Below are positions 24,629 through 38,945 of a stretch of DNA of 64,000 nucleotides, one piece after another; the first letter of the stretch is position 1; each line of letters begins with the position of its first letter. A model generated the notes under the pieces. The model made no database searches, was not told the origin of the DNA, and worked only from the letters and a program-made list of their open reading frames with translations. The position numbers and the translations under genes were made by a program. Origin of the DNA: Streptomyces dangxiongensis. GTDB lineage: Bacteria; Actinomycetota; Actinomycetes; Streptomycetales; Streptomycetaceae. The stretch spans positions 7,378,001-7,442,000 of the forward strand of contig NZ_CP033073.1 in the NCBI RefSeq assembly GCF_003675325.1, given 5' to 3'.

Positions 24629-26527
24629 TCAGCGGAAGACGTCGTCCGGCTCGTCCCACTCGGCTGTCTCCGACGGGCCCCGCCGTCCCCGGGAACGCGC
24701 CTGGTACATCGCCTCGATCTCGGCCGCGTAGTGCCGTACGACGGCGGCCCGCCGCAGCTTCATGGACGGCGTGAGCAGCCCGTTCTCCGGTGCGAACGGT
24801 TCCGGGAGGACACGGTGGACCCGGATGGACTCCGCGCGGGACACCGCACTGTTGGCGGAGGCGACGGCGCGTGCGATCTCCTCCCGCAGCGCGTTCTCCT
24901 CCCGCGCCTCCCGGCCCGTGACGTCCCCCTGGAGCCGCAGGGCGGCCCGCCAGTGCGTGAGGAAGTCCGGGTCCAGCGTGATGAGGGCGCCGACACAGGG
25001 CCGGTCGTCCCCGATCACCACCGCCTGGTGCACCAGCGGATGCATGCGCAGCCGCTGCTCCAGCAGGGCCGGGGCCACGCTCTTGCCGCCGCTGGTGACG
25101 ATGATGTCCTTCTTGCGTCCGGTGATCGTCAGATAGCCCTCGGAGTCCAGCCGTCCGATGTCCCCGGTGGCCAGCCAGCCCCCGCGCAGCGCGGCCCGCG
25201 TCGCCGCCTCGTCGCCGACGTAGCCCTGGAACACCGACGGCCCGCGCACCAGGATCTCCCCGTCGTCCGCCACCTGGACCTCGGTGCCCGGCAGGGACCG
25301 GCCCACCGTCCCGGACTTCTCCCGGCCCAGCGGCTGCATGGTGATCCCGCCGCAGGACTCGGTGAGCCCGTACCCGTCGTGGACGTAGACGCCGATGCCC
25401 TCGTAGAACAGGGACAGACCGCGGTCGAGGGAGGAACCCCCGGAGGTGCCGCGGACCACCCGGCCGCCGAGCGCCGCCCGCAGCCGGCGGTAGACCGTCC
25501 GCTCGTACAGGCCGTGTTGCAGCCTCAGGTCGAGTCCGGGTCCCGGGCCGGTGCCCAGCCGCCGGCGCTCCTCGGCCGCGGCGAAGTCCCGCGCGGTCCG
25601 CGCGGCCCGCTCGAACAGGGCGCCCCGGCCCTCCTTCTGCGCGGCCCGCAGGAAGTTCTTGTACAGCTTCTCGAACACCGACGGCACGCCGTACAGGTAC
25701 GTCGGCCGGAACGTGGCCAGCGCCGACGCCAGTGCCGCCTCGGTCAGCTCCGGCTCGTGCCCCAGCAGGATCCCGCCGCGCACGCACGTCAGCATGATCA
25801 TGATCCCGTAGACGTGGGAGAACGGCAGGAAGGCCAGTACGGCGGCCTGTTCGCCCGCGGGGGCGGCGGTGTGGCCCCAGCCGGTCAGCAGGGTGTCGCA
25901 GGGGTGGGCCAGACCGCGGTGGCTCAGCGCGCAGCCCATCGGACGGCCCGAGGTGCCCGAGGTGTAGACGACGGCCGCCGTGGCGTCGGGCAGCACGATC
26001 CGGCGCAGTGACTCCACGGTCGTGTACGGCACCACCGCACCCCGCTCGGCCAGTGCGGACAGCGCGCCCGCGTCCAACTGCCAGACGTGCCGCAGCAGCG
26101 GCAGCCGGGCGCAGACGGTGCCGACGGTCATGACGCCCTGCTCGTCCTCCACGACCACGGCCACACAGCCGGCGTCCCGCAGGATCCACTCGACCTGGTC
26201 GCGCGAGGCGGCCGGATGGATCGGCACGACCTCCGCGGCCACGGCCCACAGGGCGTGGGCGAACACCGTCCACTCGTACCGGGTGCGGGCCATCAGGGCC
26301 ACCCGGTGGCCCGGCGAGACGCCGGCGGCGATCAGGCCCTTGGCCACGTCCACCACCTCGTCCCGCACCTCGACCGCCGTCACCTCCTCCCACCCGGTCG
26401 CGGTGGAATCCGCGCGGCGCGCGAGCATCGGCAGGGTGGGGTTCCGGTCCGCCGTCTCGAAGACGCTGTCGGCGAGGCCGCCGGTGAACGGCGGGGTGAC
26501 GGCCGGAGCGAGGGCGACGTTCCGCAT
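24629..26527 (-). CDS. Long-chain acyl-CoA ligase (AMP-forming)
   Basis: A 632-residue member of the ANL superfamily, which activates fatty acids with ATP to acyl-AMP and then acyl-CoA. The P-loop-like motif is VVYTSGTSGRPMGCALSHRG, motif A5 is HDGYGLTESCGGITMQPLG, and the hinge region reads GWLATGDIGRLDSEGYL with the catalytic lysine-bearing ITGRKKDIIVTSGGK. Substrate chain length is not predictable; the layout is FadD15/FACL-like. It is monocistronic, convergent with nothing and divergent from the small membrane protein at 26678. The ATG at 26527 has CAGGAGCAGCGC upstream. Confidence 0.9.
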   Translation of the reverse strand: MRNVALAPAVTPPFTGGLADSVFETADRNPTLPMLARRADSTATGWEEVTAVEVRDEVVDVAKGLIAAGVSPGHRVALMARTRYEWTVFAHALWAVAAEVVPIHPAASRDQVEWILRDAGCVAVVVEDEQGVMTVGTVCARLPLLRHVWQLDAGALSALAERGAVVPYTTVESLRRIVLPDATAAVVYTSGTSGRPMGCALSHRGLAHPCDTLLTGWGHTAAPAGEQAAVLAFLPFSHVYGIMIMLTCVRGGILLGHEPELTEAALASALATFRPTYLYGVPSVFEKLYKNFLRAAQKEGRGALFERAARTARDFAAAEERRRLGTGPGPGLDLRLQHGLYERTVYRRLRAALGGRVVRGTSGGSSLDRGLSLFYEGIGVYVHDGYGLTESCGGITMQPLGREKSGTVGRSLPGTEVQVADDGEILVRGPSVFQGYVGDEAATRAALRGGWLATGDIGRLDSEGYLTITGRKKDIIVTSGGKSVAPALLEQRLRMHPLVHQAVVIGDDRPCVGALITLDPDFLTHWRAALRLQGDVTGREAREENALREEIARAVASANSAVSRAESIRVHRVLPEPFAPENGLLTPSMKLRRAAVVRHYAAEIEAMYQARSRGRRGPSETAEWDEPDDVFR

Positions 26528-26677
26528 GCGCTGCTCCTGGGTGTACGGAGGGTCACTCCGCCGACCGGCTCGGTGTCGGCGGTGCTCGAATGTAGCCCAG
26601 GTGAGCGCGTTCGGTGCCGGGAACGGGTAAGTCGTGATCGGCTGATGATCCGGTCGTGTTCTGGGGACTCGTACGGC

Positions 26678-26911
26678 ATGAGCTACGTGAACCCCGATCC
26701 GGAACCCGAGCGCACGACCGGACTGGAGCCGGGCGGGGGAGTCCCGCCCGGCGAGACCCCGCCCGCCGAGAGCAGCATGCCCGAGGCGGGGCCCCGTCAG
26801 CCGGAGGCCCGGCGCAGAGGCTGGGCCAAGGCCCCGCTGACCCTGATCCTCCTGCTGGTCGTGCTGATCGCGGCCTTCTTCCTGGTCTACGCCCTGGTCC
26901 TGATCCTCTGA
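26678..26911 (+). CDS. DUF6480-like small membrane protein
   Basis: A 77-residue protein. The N-terminal half is Pro/Glu/Gly-rich (NPDPEPERTTGLEPGGGVPP) and matches the Streptomyces DUF6480 pattern. The C-terminal half is one membrane helix, LTLILLLVVLIAAFFLVYAL, preceded by RRRGWAKAP, so the N-terminus is probably cytosolic. Function unknown. The start at ATG 26678 is set by the family N-terminus SYVNPDPEPER. It ends ten bases from the convergent ybdK-like gene. Confidence 0.78.
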   Translation: MSYVNPDPEPERTTGLEPGGGVPPGETPPAESSMPEAGPRQPEARRRGWAKAPLTLILLLVVLIAAFFLVYALVLIL

Positions 26912-26920
26912 CCGGTGCCG

Positions 26921-28010
26921 TCAGCCCTGGGTGCGGCGCACGCACTCCGTGACGACGTCCCGCAGGCTGCCGGTGCTCTCCAGCAACGCCCGCTGCTCGC
27001 GGGCGCCGTTGCCGTGCCGCAGCAGACCGGCGACGGTCTCTTCGGCACGGGCCGCGTCACCGCTGTCGGCGAGGGCGTCACCGGTGTGCTCCAGCAGCGA
27101 GCGCAGCACCTCGGAGGCGGGCCGGGGACGCAGGGTCACCGGGTCGAGCAGCTCGTGGTCGAGGCCGAAGCGGGCGGCCTGCCAGTCGGCGAGCCGCAGC
27201 ATGCTCACGCTCTGGTCGAGCGGCGGCCGGCCGGCCCGCCAGTCCCGCGCGGCGGTCTCCACCAGGCCCCGGGTCAGCGTGGCGATCAGCACGGCGGTCT
27301 CCGCGTTCAGGCACACGTCCGACACGCGGATCTCCACCGTCGGGTAGGCCGCGGACAGCCGGGCACTGAAGTAGACCATTCCCTCGTCCAGCAGGGCGCC
27401 GGTGGCCACCATGTCCGCCACCCGCCGGTGGTACCGCTCGGGGGAGCCGAACAGCTCGGTCGGCCCGGCCGACGGCCAGCGTTCCCACACCCGGCTGCGG
27501 TAGCTGCTGTACTCGGTGTCCCGGCCCTGCCAGAACGGCGAGTTGGCGCTGATCGCGCGGAACACCGGCAGCCACGGCCGGATCCGGTCCAGGACCGCCA
27601 CGCCCTCCTCGTCGGACTCCACCGACACATGGACATGACAGCCGCACACGAGCTGCTCCCGGGTGGGCACCCCGTACCGCTCGGCCAGCCACTTGTAGCG
27701 CTCGTTCATGCTGAGGGAGGGGCTCACCGGAAGGGGGGAGCTGGCCAGCGCCGCGACCCCGCAGCCGATCTCCCCGGCGTGCCGGGCCGCCTCCTTGCGG
27801 CAGCGCACGATCTCGTCGCCGAGGGCCGTCATGTCCGACTGCGGATGCGTGGCGAACTCCAGCATCTGCCCGAACAGTTCCTTCTCGAACACGTCCTGAC
27901 CCGGATCGGCCTGGGCGGCGCGGGCGGAGTACGGGCGCCGCGAGCGCCTTGGGGTCGCCGCTGTCCGGGTCGACCAGGAGGAGTTCCTCCTCCACTCCGA
28001 CGGTGCGCAC
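26921..28010 (-). pseudogene. YbdK-type carboxylate-amine (glutamate-cysteine) ligase, one frameshift
   Basis: From GTG 28010 (after GAAGGGCGG) the protein begins RTVGVEEELLLVDPDSGDPK, the family N-terminus with catalytic EEE. Near 27926 one extra base in a CTCCGCC tract shifts the frame, and the sequence resumes ARAAQADPGQDVFEKELFGQ and continues intact to 26921. The conserved VCGCHVHVSV, RSRVWERWPSAGPTELFG and YPTVEIRVSDVC blocks are present. With the base removed it gives about 362 residues, the normal size. YbdK proteins make weak gamma-glutamyl-cysteine ligase products; the physiological substrate in Streptomyces is uncertain. It may be functional if the frameshift is a sequence error. 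Confidence 0.8.
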
Positions 28011-28102
28011 GTGGTGCCGCCCTTCTGTCCGTGCCGCAAGGGGCAGTCGTGGGTCCTACGACCCCCGCCTGCCCCCTGGGACGGTCACGACACCTGCGGC
28101 GC

Positions 28103-30337
28103 TCAGCCCTCCGGGGCCAGCCAGACCGTGGCGAGCGGCGGCAGCGTCAGCTCCAGGAACCCGTCCCCGGGCTTGACGGGCCCCTCGGTGCCGACCCCGC
28201 CGCCGCCGTAGCGGACGGCGTCGGTGTTCAGCACCTGCCGCCAGGCGGGGACCTCGTCCGGCACCCACAGGCGGTAGCCGTGCCGGACGACGGGGGAGAA
28301 GTTCGACACGGCCAGCAGCGGGGTGCCGTCGGCGGCGAAACGCAGGAACGCCAGGACGTTGTCGTCCGCCGCGTCGCACAGCACCCAGCGGAAGCCGCCC
28401 GGGTCGGTGTCCCGCTGCCACAGCGCCGGGGTCCGCCGGTACACCGTGTTGAGGTCCCTTACGAGATCCTGTACGCCCCGGTGGTCACCGGCGGAGTGGT
28501 AGTCGTCGGCGAGCAGCCACCACTCGGGGCCGTGCGCCTCGGACCACTCCGCCCCCTGGGCGAACTCCTGTCCCATGAACAGCAGTTGCTTGCCCGGGTG
28601 GGCCCACATGAAGCCGAGGTAGGCGCGCTGGTTGGCGCGCCGCTGCCACCAGTCGCCCGGCATCTTCGACACCAGGGCCTGCTTGCCGTGGACGACCTCG
28701 TCGTGGGAGATGGGCAGGACGTAGTTCTCGCTGTAGGCGTACACCATCGAGAAGGTCATCTCGTTGTGGTGGTACCTGCGGTGGACCGGCTCCTTCTGGA
28801 TGTACTCCAGCGAGTCGTGCATCCAGCCCATGTTCCACTTCAGCCCGAACCCGAGGCCGCCGCTGTCCGTCGGCCGGGTCACCCCCTCCCAGGCGGTCGA
28901 CTCCTCGGCGATGGTCACCACCCCCGGGCAGCGCCGGTACACGGTGGCGTTCATCTCCTGGAGGAAGGCCACCGCGTCCAGGTCCTCCCGGCCACCGAAC
29001 ACGTTCGGCTCCCACTGGCCGGAATCACGCGAGTAGTCGAGGTAGAGCATGGAGGCCACGGCGTCCACGCGCAGCCCGTCGATGTGGAACTCCTCGCACC
29101 AGTAGACCGCGTTGGCGACGAGGAAGTTGCGCACCTCGGTCCGCCCGAAGTCGAACTCGTACGTCCCCCAGTCCGGATGCTCGGCCCGCCGGGAGTCCCC
29201 GGGTTCGTACAGCGGGTCCCCGTCGAACCGGGCCAGCGCCCAGTCGTCCTTGGGGAAGTGCGCCGGCACCCAGTCCATGATCACGCCGAGGCCGGCCCGG
29301 TGACAGGCGTCCACGAAGTACCGGAAGTCGTCCGGCGAGCCGAGCCGGGGCGTCGGCGCGTAGTAGGAGGTGACCTGGTAACCCCAGGAACCGCTGAAGG
29401 GATGCCCGGCCACCGGCATCAGCTCCACGTGCGTGAATCCCATCTCCCGCGCGTAGGCCGGAAGTTCCTCCGCCAGCCGGCGGTAGGTCAGTCCCGGCCG
29501 CCAGGACGGCAGATGCACCTCGTACACCGAGAACGGCGCCCGGTGCACGGGAATGTCACCGCGGTGCGTCATCCACTCCGCGTCGCCCCACTCGTACCGC
29601 GAGGACGTCACCACCGACGCGGTGTCCGGCGGCACCTCCGTGAGCCGCGCCATCGGGTCGGCCTTCAGGAACCGGTGGCCGTGGCGGGAGGTGATCTCGA
29701 ACTTGTACCGCGTGCCCTCGCCGACGCCGGGCAGGAACAGCTCCCACACCCCGGACGCGCCGAGCGACCGCATCGGGTACTGCGTGCCGTCCCAGTACGT
29801 GAAGTCACCGGCCACCCGCACCCCCTGGGCGTTGGGCGCCCACACGGTGAAGCGGGTGCCGGCCACGCCCTGGTGGACCATCGGCTCGGCCCCGAGCGCC
29901 CGCCACAGCTCCTCGTGCCGGCCCTCCCGGAGCAGATGCAGGTCCAGCTCGCCGAGGGCGGGCAGGAAGCGGTACGGGTCGTGGACCTCCCGCTCCCCGT
30001 CGTCGTACGCCACCAGCAGCGTGTACGAGGGAATTCCGGAGCCGGGCAGGACGGCCGCGAAGAGGCCGTCGCCCTCGGACGTCAGCGCGGTGCGCGTCCC
30101 GCCGGCCAGGACGCTCACCTCCCGGGCGTTGGGGCGCAGTGCCCGGATCAGGGAGCCGCCCGGCACCGGGTGGGCACCCAGCAGGCCGTGCGGATCGTGG
30201 TGCGCGCCGGCCAGCAGCCGGCCGCGGTCGGCGGGGTCGAGTGCGGTGGGCCGGGGGTCCTCCCGGTCCGGGGGAGGGACGGCCTCGGGCGGCGTCGGGC
30301 CCACGGCCTCGGGACGCGCCGTGTCGCGCAGTGCCAT
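28103..30337 (-). CDS. glgB: 1,4-alpha-glucan branching enzyme
   Basis: A 744-residue GH13 enzyme that cuts alpha-1,4 chains and rejoins them as alpha-1,6 branches. After an extra N-terminal beta domain (about 35-130), a CBM48 module ([20 protein letters not shown]) precedes the barrel. Catalytic residues: nucleophile Asp in [14 protein letters not shown], acid Glu in [13 protein letters not shown], and stabilising Asp in [12 protein letters not shown]. It is last in the minus-strand run glgE-treS-mak-glgB; its ATG lies three bases after the maltokinase stop, so translation is probably coupled. It branches the glucan built by GlgE. Confidence 0.95.
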   Translation of the reverse strand: MALRDTARPEAVGPTPPEAVPPPDREDPRPTALDPADRGRLLAGAHHDPHGLLGAHPVPGGSLIRALRPNAREVSVLAGGTRTALTSEGDGLFAAVLPGSGIPSYTLLVAYDDGEREVHDPYRFLPALGELDLHLLREGRHEELWRALGAEPMVHQGVAGTRFTVWAPNAQGVRVAGDFTYWDGTQYPMRSLGASGVWELFLPGVGEGTRYKFEITSRHGHRFLKADPMARLTEVPPDTASVVTSSRYEWGDAEWMTHRGDIPVHRAPFSVYEVHLPSWRPGLTYRRLAEELPAYAREMGFTHVELMPVAGHPFSGSWGYQVTSYYAPTPRLGSPDDFRYFVDACHRAGLGVIMDWVPAHFPKDDWALARFDGDPLYEPGDSRRAEHPDWGTYEFDFGRTEVRNFLVANAVYWCEEFHIDGLRVDAVASMLYLDYSRDSGQWEPNVFGGREDLDAVAFLQEMNATVYRRCPGVVTIAEESTAWEGVTRPTDSGGLGFGLKWNMGWMHDSLEYIQKEPVHRRYHHNEMTFSMVYAYSENYVLPISHDEVVHGKQALVSKMPGDWWQRRANQRAYLGFMWAHPGKQLLFMGQEFAQGAEWSEAHGPEWWLLADDYHSAGDHRGVQDLVRDLNTVYRRTPALWQRDTDPGGFRWVLCDAADDNVLAFLRFAADGTPLLAVSNFSPVVRHGYRLWVPDEVPAWRQVLNTDAVRYGGGGVGTEGPVKPGDGFLELTLPPLATVWLAPEG

Positions 30338-30340
30338 GGG

Positions 30341-31705
30341 TCAGCCTCCCCACACGGCGAGCCGCTTGATCGCCGCCATCGGTACCGGCAGCCAGTCCGG
30401 TCGGTGTCTTGCCTCGTACAGCACCTCGTACACCGCCCTGTCCGTCTCGTGCGCGCGCAGCAGCGCGTGCTTCTTGCGTGGATCCCAGCCCGCGCGGGCC
30501 GCGTAGCCCGCGCAGAACGCCTCCCGGCAGCGGCGCGCCCACTCGGGTCGCCAGGGGCGGCGCTGCCGGGCCGCGTAGTCGAAGGAGCGCAGCATCCCGG
30601 CGACATCGCGCACCGGGGACTGCGGGGCCCGTCGCTCGGTGAGCGGGCGGGAGGGTTCACCCTCGAAGTCGATGACGAACCAGTCGCGGCCGGCCCGCAG
30701 CACCTGCCCCAGGTGCAGGTCGCCGTGGATGCGCTGGGCGGGCGGCCCGGTGTCGCACGTGGCGAGCGCCCCGAACGCGGCCCTCAGGCCGGGGACGAAG
30801 GGCGCCAGCGCGGGCACGGCGTGCGCGGCGGCGTCCAGCCGCGCGCACATCGCCTCGGCCGTACGGCCGTTCTCGCCCGGCCCGGCCGATGGGAACGCCC
30901 CGGCCAGTGCCAGGTGCACCTCGGCCGTCGCCCGGCCCAGCGCACGGGCCTCGGCGGTGAAGTCGTCGCCCGCGGCGAGCGCGCGCAGCGCCAGCGTCCA
31001 GCCGTCGGTGGCGTCCGGCAGGAACGGCTGCAGCACCCCGAGGGTGGCCGGGCGCGGGGCGGTCGTGGTGAACCAGGCCACCGGCGGGGGCACCCGGGTG
31101 CAGCCCTGCCCGGCCAGCGCGGCCGACACCTCCAGGTCCGGGTTGACGCCCGGCTGGATCCGGCGGAACACCTTCAGGATGTAGGCGTCGCCGTACACGA
31201 TCGAGGAGTTGGACTGCTCGGCGTCCAGCAGCCGTGGGGGCAGCCCGCCGGGCACGTGGGCGGCCGGGTCCGCCTCGAACCGCAGCGGGCCCGCCGTGCC
31301 GGGCTGCCGCAGCCGCTCCAGGAGCAGATGGGCCGCGCGCGGGTCGTGGAGCGCGTCGTAGACCGCGAGCCCGGCCAGTGGCCCTTCCACCGCGCGCCCG
31401 ATGAACGCCCGCTCGAGACGGGGGGCGAGGTGCGGGCGCAGGCCCAGCAGTAGCTGGTAGCAGTCACCGGGCGGGGGCGTGCCGCCGGGGGCCGGCACCG
31501 GCGCGTGCGAGGCGTGCACCAGCAGGTGCAGACACCCCGGGAACAGCTCCGTCATGGACAGCACCGACAGGTCGGTGACGGGCCGGTCCTTGCCCGCGAA
31601 CCAGCGTTGCCTCGGCAACCACTCGCGCAGCAGCGCGCCGAGCGAGACCAGGGGGCCGTCGGCGCCGACGGCGGTTCTCGGCCGGGGAGTGATGGTCTTC
31701 GGCAT
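30341..31705 (-). CDS. mak: Maltokinase (Pep2/Mak)
   Basis: A 454-residue kinase that phosphorylates maltose with ATP to alpha-maltose-1-phosphate, the donor for GlgE. The N-terminal cap has LREWLPRQRWFAGKDRPV, typical of Mak and of TreS-fused kinases. The kinase core shows the catalytic loop QRIHGDLHLGQVLRAG and the metal-binding WFVIDFEGEPSRPL. The start at ATG 31705 has AAAGGA nine bases upstream; a longer open frame upstream is the antisense-like overlap with treS. It lies between treS (29 bases) and glgB (3 bases), consistent with one operon. Confidence 0.92.
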   Translation of the reverse strand: MPKTITPRPRTAVGADGPLVSLGALLREWLPRQRWFAGKDRPVTDLSVLSMTELFPGCLHLLVHASHAPVPAPGGTPPPGDCYQLLLGLRPHLAPRLERAFIGRAVEGPLAGLAVYDALHDPRAAHLLLERLRQPGTAGPLRFEADPAAHVPGGLPPRLLDAEQSNSSIVYGDAYILKVFRRIQPGVNPDLEVSAALAGQGCTRVPPPVAWFTTTAPRPATLGVLQPFLPDATDGWTLALRALAAGDDFTAEARALGRATAEVHLALAGAFPSAGPGENGRTAEAMCARLDAAAHAVPALAPFVPGLRAAFGALATCDTGPPAQRIHGDLHLGQVLRAGRDWFVIDFEGEPSRPLTERRAPQSPVRDVAGMLRSFDYAARQRRPWRPEWARRCREAFCAGYAARAGWDPRKKHALLRAHETDRAVYEVLYEARHRPDWLPVPMAAIKRLAVWGG

Positions 31706-31734
31706 GGTGACGCGTCCTTTCCTCGGCGCCGGGA

Positions 31735-33449
<1,715 letters not shown>

Positions 33450-33453
<4 letters not shown>

Positions 33454-35439
33454 GACGCTGCGGGCCCTCCGATCTGGGGCGTCGATCGCCCGACGTGGAG
33501 CACGTGCGCCGGCGTCCGGCCGGGCGTGAGACGCACGTAGTTGGTCCTGCCCCAGCGGTACGTCTCGCCCGTCAGTTCGTCGTGCACGGACAGGGCGGCG
33601 TGCCGGTCCAGGCCGAGTCGCGGCATGTCCAACGAGACCTTGGCCTCCTGGGTGTGATGCGGGTCGAGGTTGACGACCATGATGACCGTGTCCGTGCCCG
33701 TGCTCTTGCTGTAGGCGAGCACGGCGTCGTTGTCAGTCTGGTGGAAGCGGAGATTCCGCAGGCGCTGCAGCGCGGGGTGCCGCCGCCGTGCGGTGTTGAG
33801 GCGGGTGATGAGGGGGGCGATGGTGCGGCCCTCGCGGGCGGCGGCCTCCCAGTCGCGGGGGCGGAGCTGGTACTTCTCGGAGTGCCGGTACTCCTCGCTG
33901 CCCTCGCGCAGCGGCGTGTTCTCGCACAGTTCGTAGCCGCTGTAGACGCCCCAGGCGGGGGAGAGGGTGGCGGCCAGGACGGCGCGGACCTCGAAGGCGG
34001 GGCGCCCGCCGTGCTGGAGGTAGGCGTGCAGGATGTCGGGGGTGCTGGGGAAGAGGTTGGGCCGCATGTAGGCCGCCGCCTCACCCGACAGCTCGGTGAG
34101 GTACTCCGTCAGCTCCTGCTTGCTGTTGCGCCAGGTGAAGTAGGTGTAGGACTGCTGGAAGCCGATCTGGGCCAGGGTGTGCATCATCGCCGGGCGGGTG
34201 AACGCCTCCGCGAGGAAGATGACGTCGGGGTCCTTGCGGTTGATCTCCGCGATGACCCGTTCCCAGAACACCACCGGCTTGGTGTGGGGGTTGTCCACGC
34301 GGAAGATGCGCACCCCGTGGTCCATCCAGTGCCGCAGGACACGGACCGTCTCGGTGACGAGGCCGTCCAGTCGGTGTCGAAGGAGACGGGGTAGATGTCC
34401 TGGTACTTCTTCGGCGGGTTCTCGGCGTAGGCGATGGAACCGTCGGGGCGGTGGCGGAACCACTCGGGGTGCTTGTGCACCCAGGGGTGGTCGGGGGAGC
34501 ACTGGAGCGCGAAGTCCAGGGCGATCTCCAGGCCCAGTTCCCGGGCGCGGCGACGAAGAGGCCGAAGTCCTCCAGGGTGCCCAGGGCCGGGTGGACGGCG
34601 TCGTGGCCGCCCTCGGGGGAACCGATCGCCCAGGGCACGCCGACGTCGTCGGGGCCGGCGGTGAGGGTGTTGTCGGGGCCCTTGCGGAACGTCGTGCCGA
34701 TCGGGTGGACGGGGGGCAGGTAGACCACGTCGAAGCCCATGTCCGCGATCGCCTCCAGGCGCCGCGCGGCCGTGCGGAACGTGCCGTGCGGCTGCTCGGC
34801 GGTGCCCTCGGAACGGGGGAAGAACTCGTACCAGGAGCCGTACAGGGCCCGTTCCCGCTCCACCAGCAGCGGCATCGCGTCCGAGGCGGTGACCAGCTCC
34901 CGCAGCGGATACCGCCCCAGCAACGCCTCCACCTCCGGCGACAACGCCGGCTGCAGACGGTGGTGGACGGAGCGGGAGTCGTCGCCGAGGGCGCACGCGG
35001 CGGCCAGCACCAGGTCGCGCTCCGGACCCTTGGGCACTCCGGCCGCCGCCCGCTCGTACAGCTCGGCGCCCTGCTCCAGCACCAGGCCGGTGTCGATGCC
35101 GGCCGGCACCTTGACGGACGCGATGTGCCGCCAGGTCGCCAGGGGATGACTCCAGGCCTCCACGCGGAAGGTCCAGCGTCCCGTCGCGTCCGGGGTGATG
35201 TCCGCGCCCCAGCGGTCGCTGCCCGGGGACAGCTCCCGCATCGGTGTCCACGGGCCCCTGCGGCCCTTCGGGTCGCGCAGGACCACGTTGGCGCCCACGG
35301 CGTCGTGCCCCTCGCGGAACACGGTGGCCGTCACCTGGAAGGTCTCCCCGGCCACCGCTTTCGCCGGGCGCCTGCCGCAGTCCACGGCCGGCCGGACGTC
35401 ACGTACCGGTACACGGCCGATGGCCGGGGTCCTGCGCAT
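33450..35439 (-). pseudogene. glgE: GlgE maltosyltransferase, split by two single-base deletions
   Basis: GlgE transfers maltose from maltose-1-phosphate onto alpha-1,4-glucan. ATG 35439 follows GGAGGTGAGATAC and reads [20 protein letters not shown]. At about 34549 one base is missing (frame resumes [17 protein letters not shown]). At about 34367 another is missing (TGGAC for an expected TGGGAC), and the frame resumes [13 protein letters not shown] to the stop at 33450. Catalytic Asp ([14 protein letters not shown]) and Glu ([12 protein letters not shown]) lie in the third segment. Corrected, it is about 663 residues, normal for GlgE. All three pieces keep strong codon bias. The rest of the operon is intact, so error or very recent damage is likely. 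Confidence 0.88.
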
Positions 35440-35458
35440 GTATCTCACCTCCGCCGTG

Positions 35459-35489
35459 CGCGAAGCCGGGCACTCGGCCCGGCTTCGCG
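35459..35489. terminator. Twelve-base-stem hairpin in the glgE leader
   Basis: CGCGAAGCCGGG at 35459-35470 pairs perfectly with CCCGGCTTCGCG at 35478-35489 around seven bases. It lies after the stop of the DUF5133 gene and about 20 bases before the glgE ATG and its GGAGG. It may end the upstream transcript or act as an attenuator in the glgE leader. There is no T-tract. Confidence 0.55.
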
Positions 35490-35547
35490 ATCCGAAGTCG
35501 GGCCGGCGCGGGCCGGTCCCGAGAGGAACGCCTTGTACGGTGCCAGG

Positions 35548-35847
35548 TCAGGGGCGTGGCGCCGTGGAACGCCGCTCCGGTGGCGTCGCTCTTCTGGCCG
35601 TCCGGCGCGGCTGCGGCCGACCGCCCTGCTCGCGCAGGTAGGTGACCGGGTTGGTGCGCAGATAGCGTTCGGCGGCGTCCGCGGCCTCGCGGGCACAGCG
35701 TTTGCCCATCAGGACGCACAGTGTGTACCCCGAGTCCTCGAAGGTGGCCCGGACCGTGCGGTCGTACGGCGAGGCGAGCATCACGCGCTCCCACGCCCGG
35801 TACCGCCGCAACTGCCGGGCCACTTCGGCCTTGGCCGGTAGCAGCAT
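35548..35847 (-). CDS. DUF5133-like small protein
   Basis: A 99-residue protein beginning LLPAKAEVARQLRRYRAWER and containing the conserved core FEDSGYTLCVLMGKRCAREA followed by DAAERYL. This matches the Streptomyces DUF5133 pattern, function unknown. The tail is basic and rich in Arg/Pro. ATG 35847 is chosen because the family starts there and GGAAGGTGA precedes it; the frame is open to 35955, but that extension lacks a ribosome site. It lies upstream of glgE on the same strand with a hairpin between. Confidence 0.72.
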   Translation of the reverse strand: MLLPAKAEVARQLRRYRAWERVMLASPYDRTVRATFEDSGYTLCVLMGKRCAREAADAAERYLRTNPVTYLREQGGRPQPRRTARRATPPERRSTAPRP

Positions 35848-36150
35848 GGCCCTGTTCACCTTCCACGCTCTCGACTGGGCGCGTTCCCGACGGTCGGGTG
35901 GTGTCCGCACACGGAGAGGCGCGGCACCGTTACGGCGATCGAGGCTTTCACTCATGGTGCACGCACCACGACCCAGCGTCTTGTTGGAGCTTCAACCGTT
36001 GCGCGTGCCGGGTGCTCGTGTTGCACGAATGGCGTAGCGGCCGCACCGTAGAGGTGACTCAGGAGCGAGGAACGCTCACGCTTCGTGTCCGGGATCCCTC
36101 CCGGACGGGGTATGGGAAGCGAGAGCTTCGCCGGTGAGGAGCAAGCGACG

Positions 36151-36644
36151 ATGAAGACCGCAGTGCCCTGCTACTACCACCTCGACGTGGAAGTCAGCCC
36201 GGAACGGGTGGGACAGGTCAGCCGCATCCTGGCCGCCCACATCCGCCACTGGGACCTCGACAACCTCGTCGACCCCGTCTGCCGCGGCGCGGAAATGCTG
36301 CTGCGGGCGATCGACGCGCACGCCACGGACAAGCGCACCTCCATCGAGATGTGGTGGAACGGCCAGCATCTCATCACGGCCTTCGGCGGCGACGACCCCG
36401 ATCTGCGCCCCGACCAGGACCTGCGGGCCTGCCTGGCCGACATCGCCGCCATGAGCGACGGCTGGGGCTGCTGCGCCGCGGACACCGGCGCCAAGATCAT
36501 CTGGTTCTCGCAGCGGGCCCGCGCCGGCCAGCGCGTCCCGCTGGTGCCGACCGCCCCCGCCCCCACCCTGCGCACCGGCCTGGAGGTGCCGCGCACCGAG
36601 CGCGTGGCCGCGCTCGCCGGGGACCACGTTCCGGTGGGCAGCCG

Positions 36645-36648
<4 letters not shown>
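36151..36648 (+). CDS. Degenerate HATPase-like protein coupled to glgX
   Basis: A 165-residue cytosolic protein. Its order of segments resembles RsbW-type ATPases: helix SPERVGQVSRILAAHIRHWD, then an N-box-like VCRGAEMLLRAIDAH, a strand pair (TSIEMWWNGQHLITAF), and DGWGCCAADTGAKIIWF. The Mg-coordinating Asn of the N-box is missing (Arg in its place) and no glycine-rich G-box is visible, so ATP binding is doubtful. ATG 36151 follows GGTGAGGAGCAAGCG. Its TGA overlaps the glgX GTG (GTGA at 36645-36648), so the two are translationally coupled. A regulatory or structural link to glycogen debranching is inference. Confidence 0.8.
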
Positions 36649-38789
<2,141 letters not shown>

Positions 38790-38891
38790 CGCGGCCGGCG
38801 GCGCGGAGAACCCCGGGCCCCGCGCCGAGCGGCCCTGGGGTGGGTACGGGGGAGGCCACCGCCGTCGGTCGCCCGGCGCCGGTGACCGCTC

Positions 38892-38945
38892 GTGGCGGCC
38901 GGGGACCGTCCGGTGGCGGCCGGTCGGTGGCGGCCGGGGACCGTC
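38892..38945. repeat. Direct repeat at the 3' end of the VOC gene
   Basis: GTGGCGGCCGGGGACCGTC occurs at 38892-38910 and again at 38927-38945, 35 bases apart, with a partial copy (GTGGCGGCCGG) between. The second copy reaches the VOC stop codon. Slippage or gene-conversion origin is possible. Confidence 0.7.

Noticed and set aside
26915..31453. 1512-codon plus-strand open frame
   Set aside because: It is antisense to the ybdK-like, glgB and mak genes, which have catalytic motifs. Its translation is low-complexity His/Val/Gly/Arg sequence.
35848..35955. N-terminal extension of the DUF5133-like protein
   Set aside because: No ribosome site before 35955, while 35847 has one and matches the family start.
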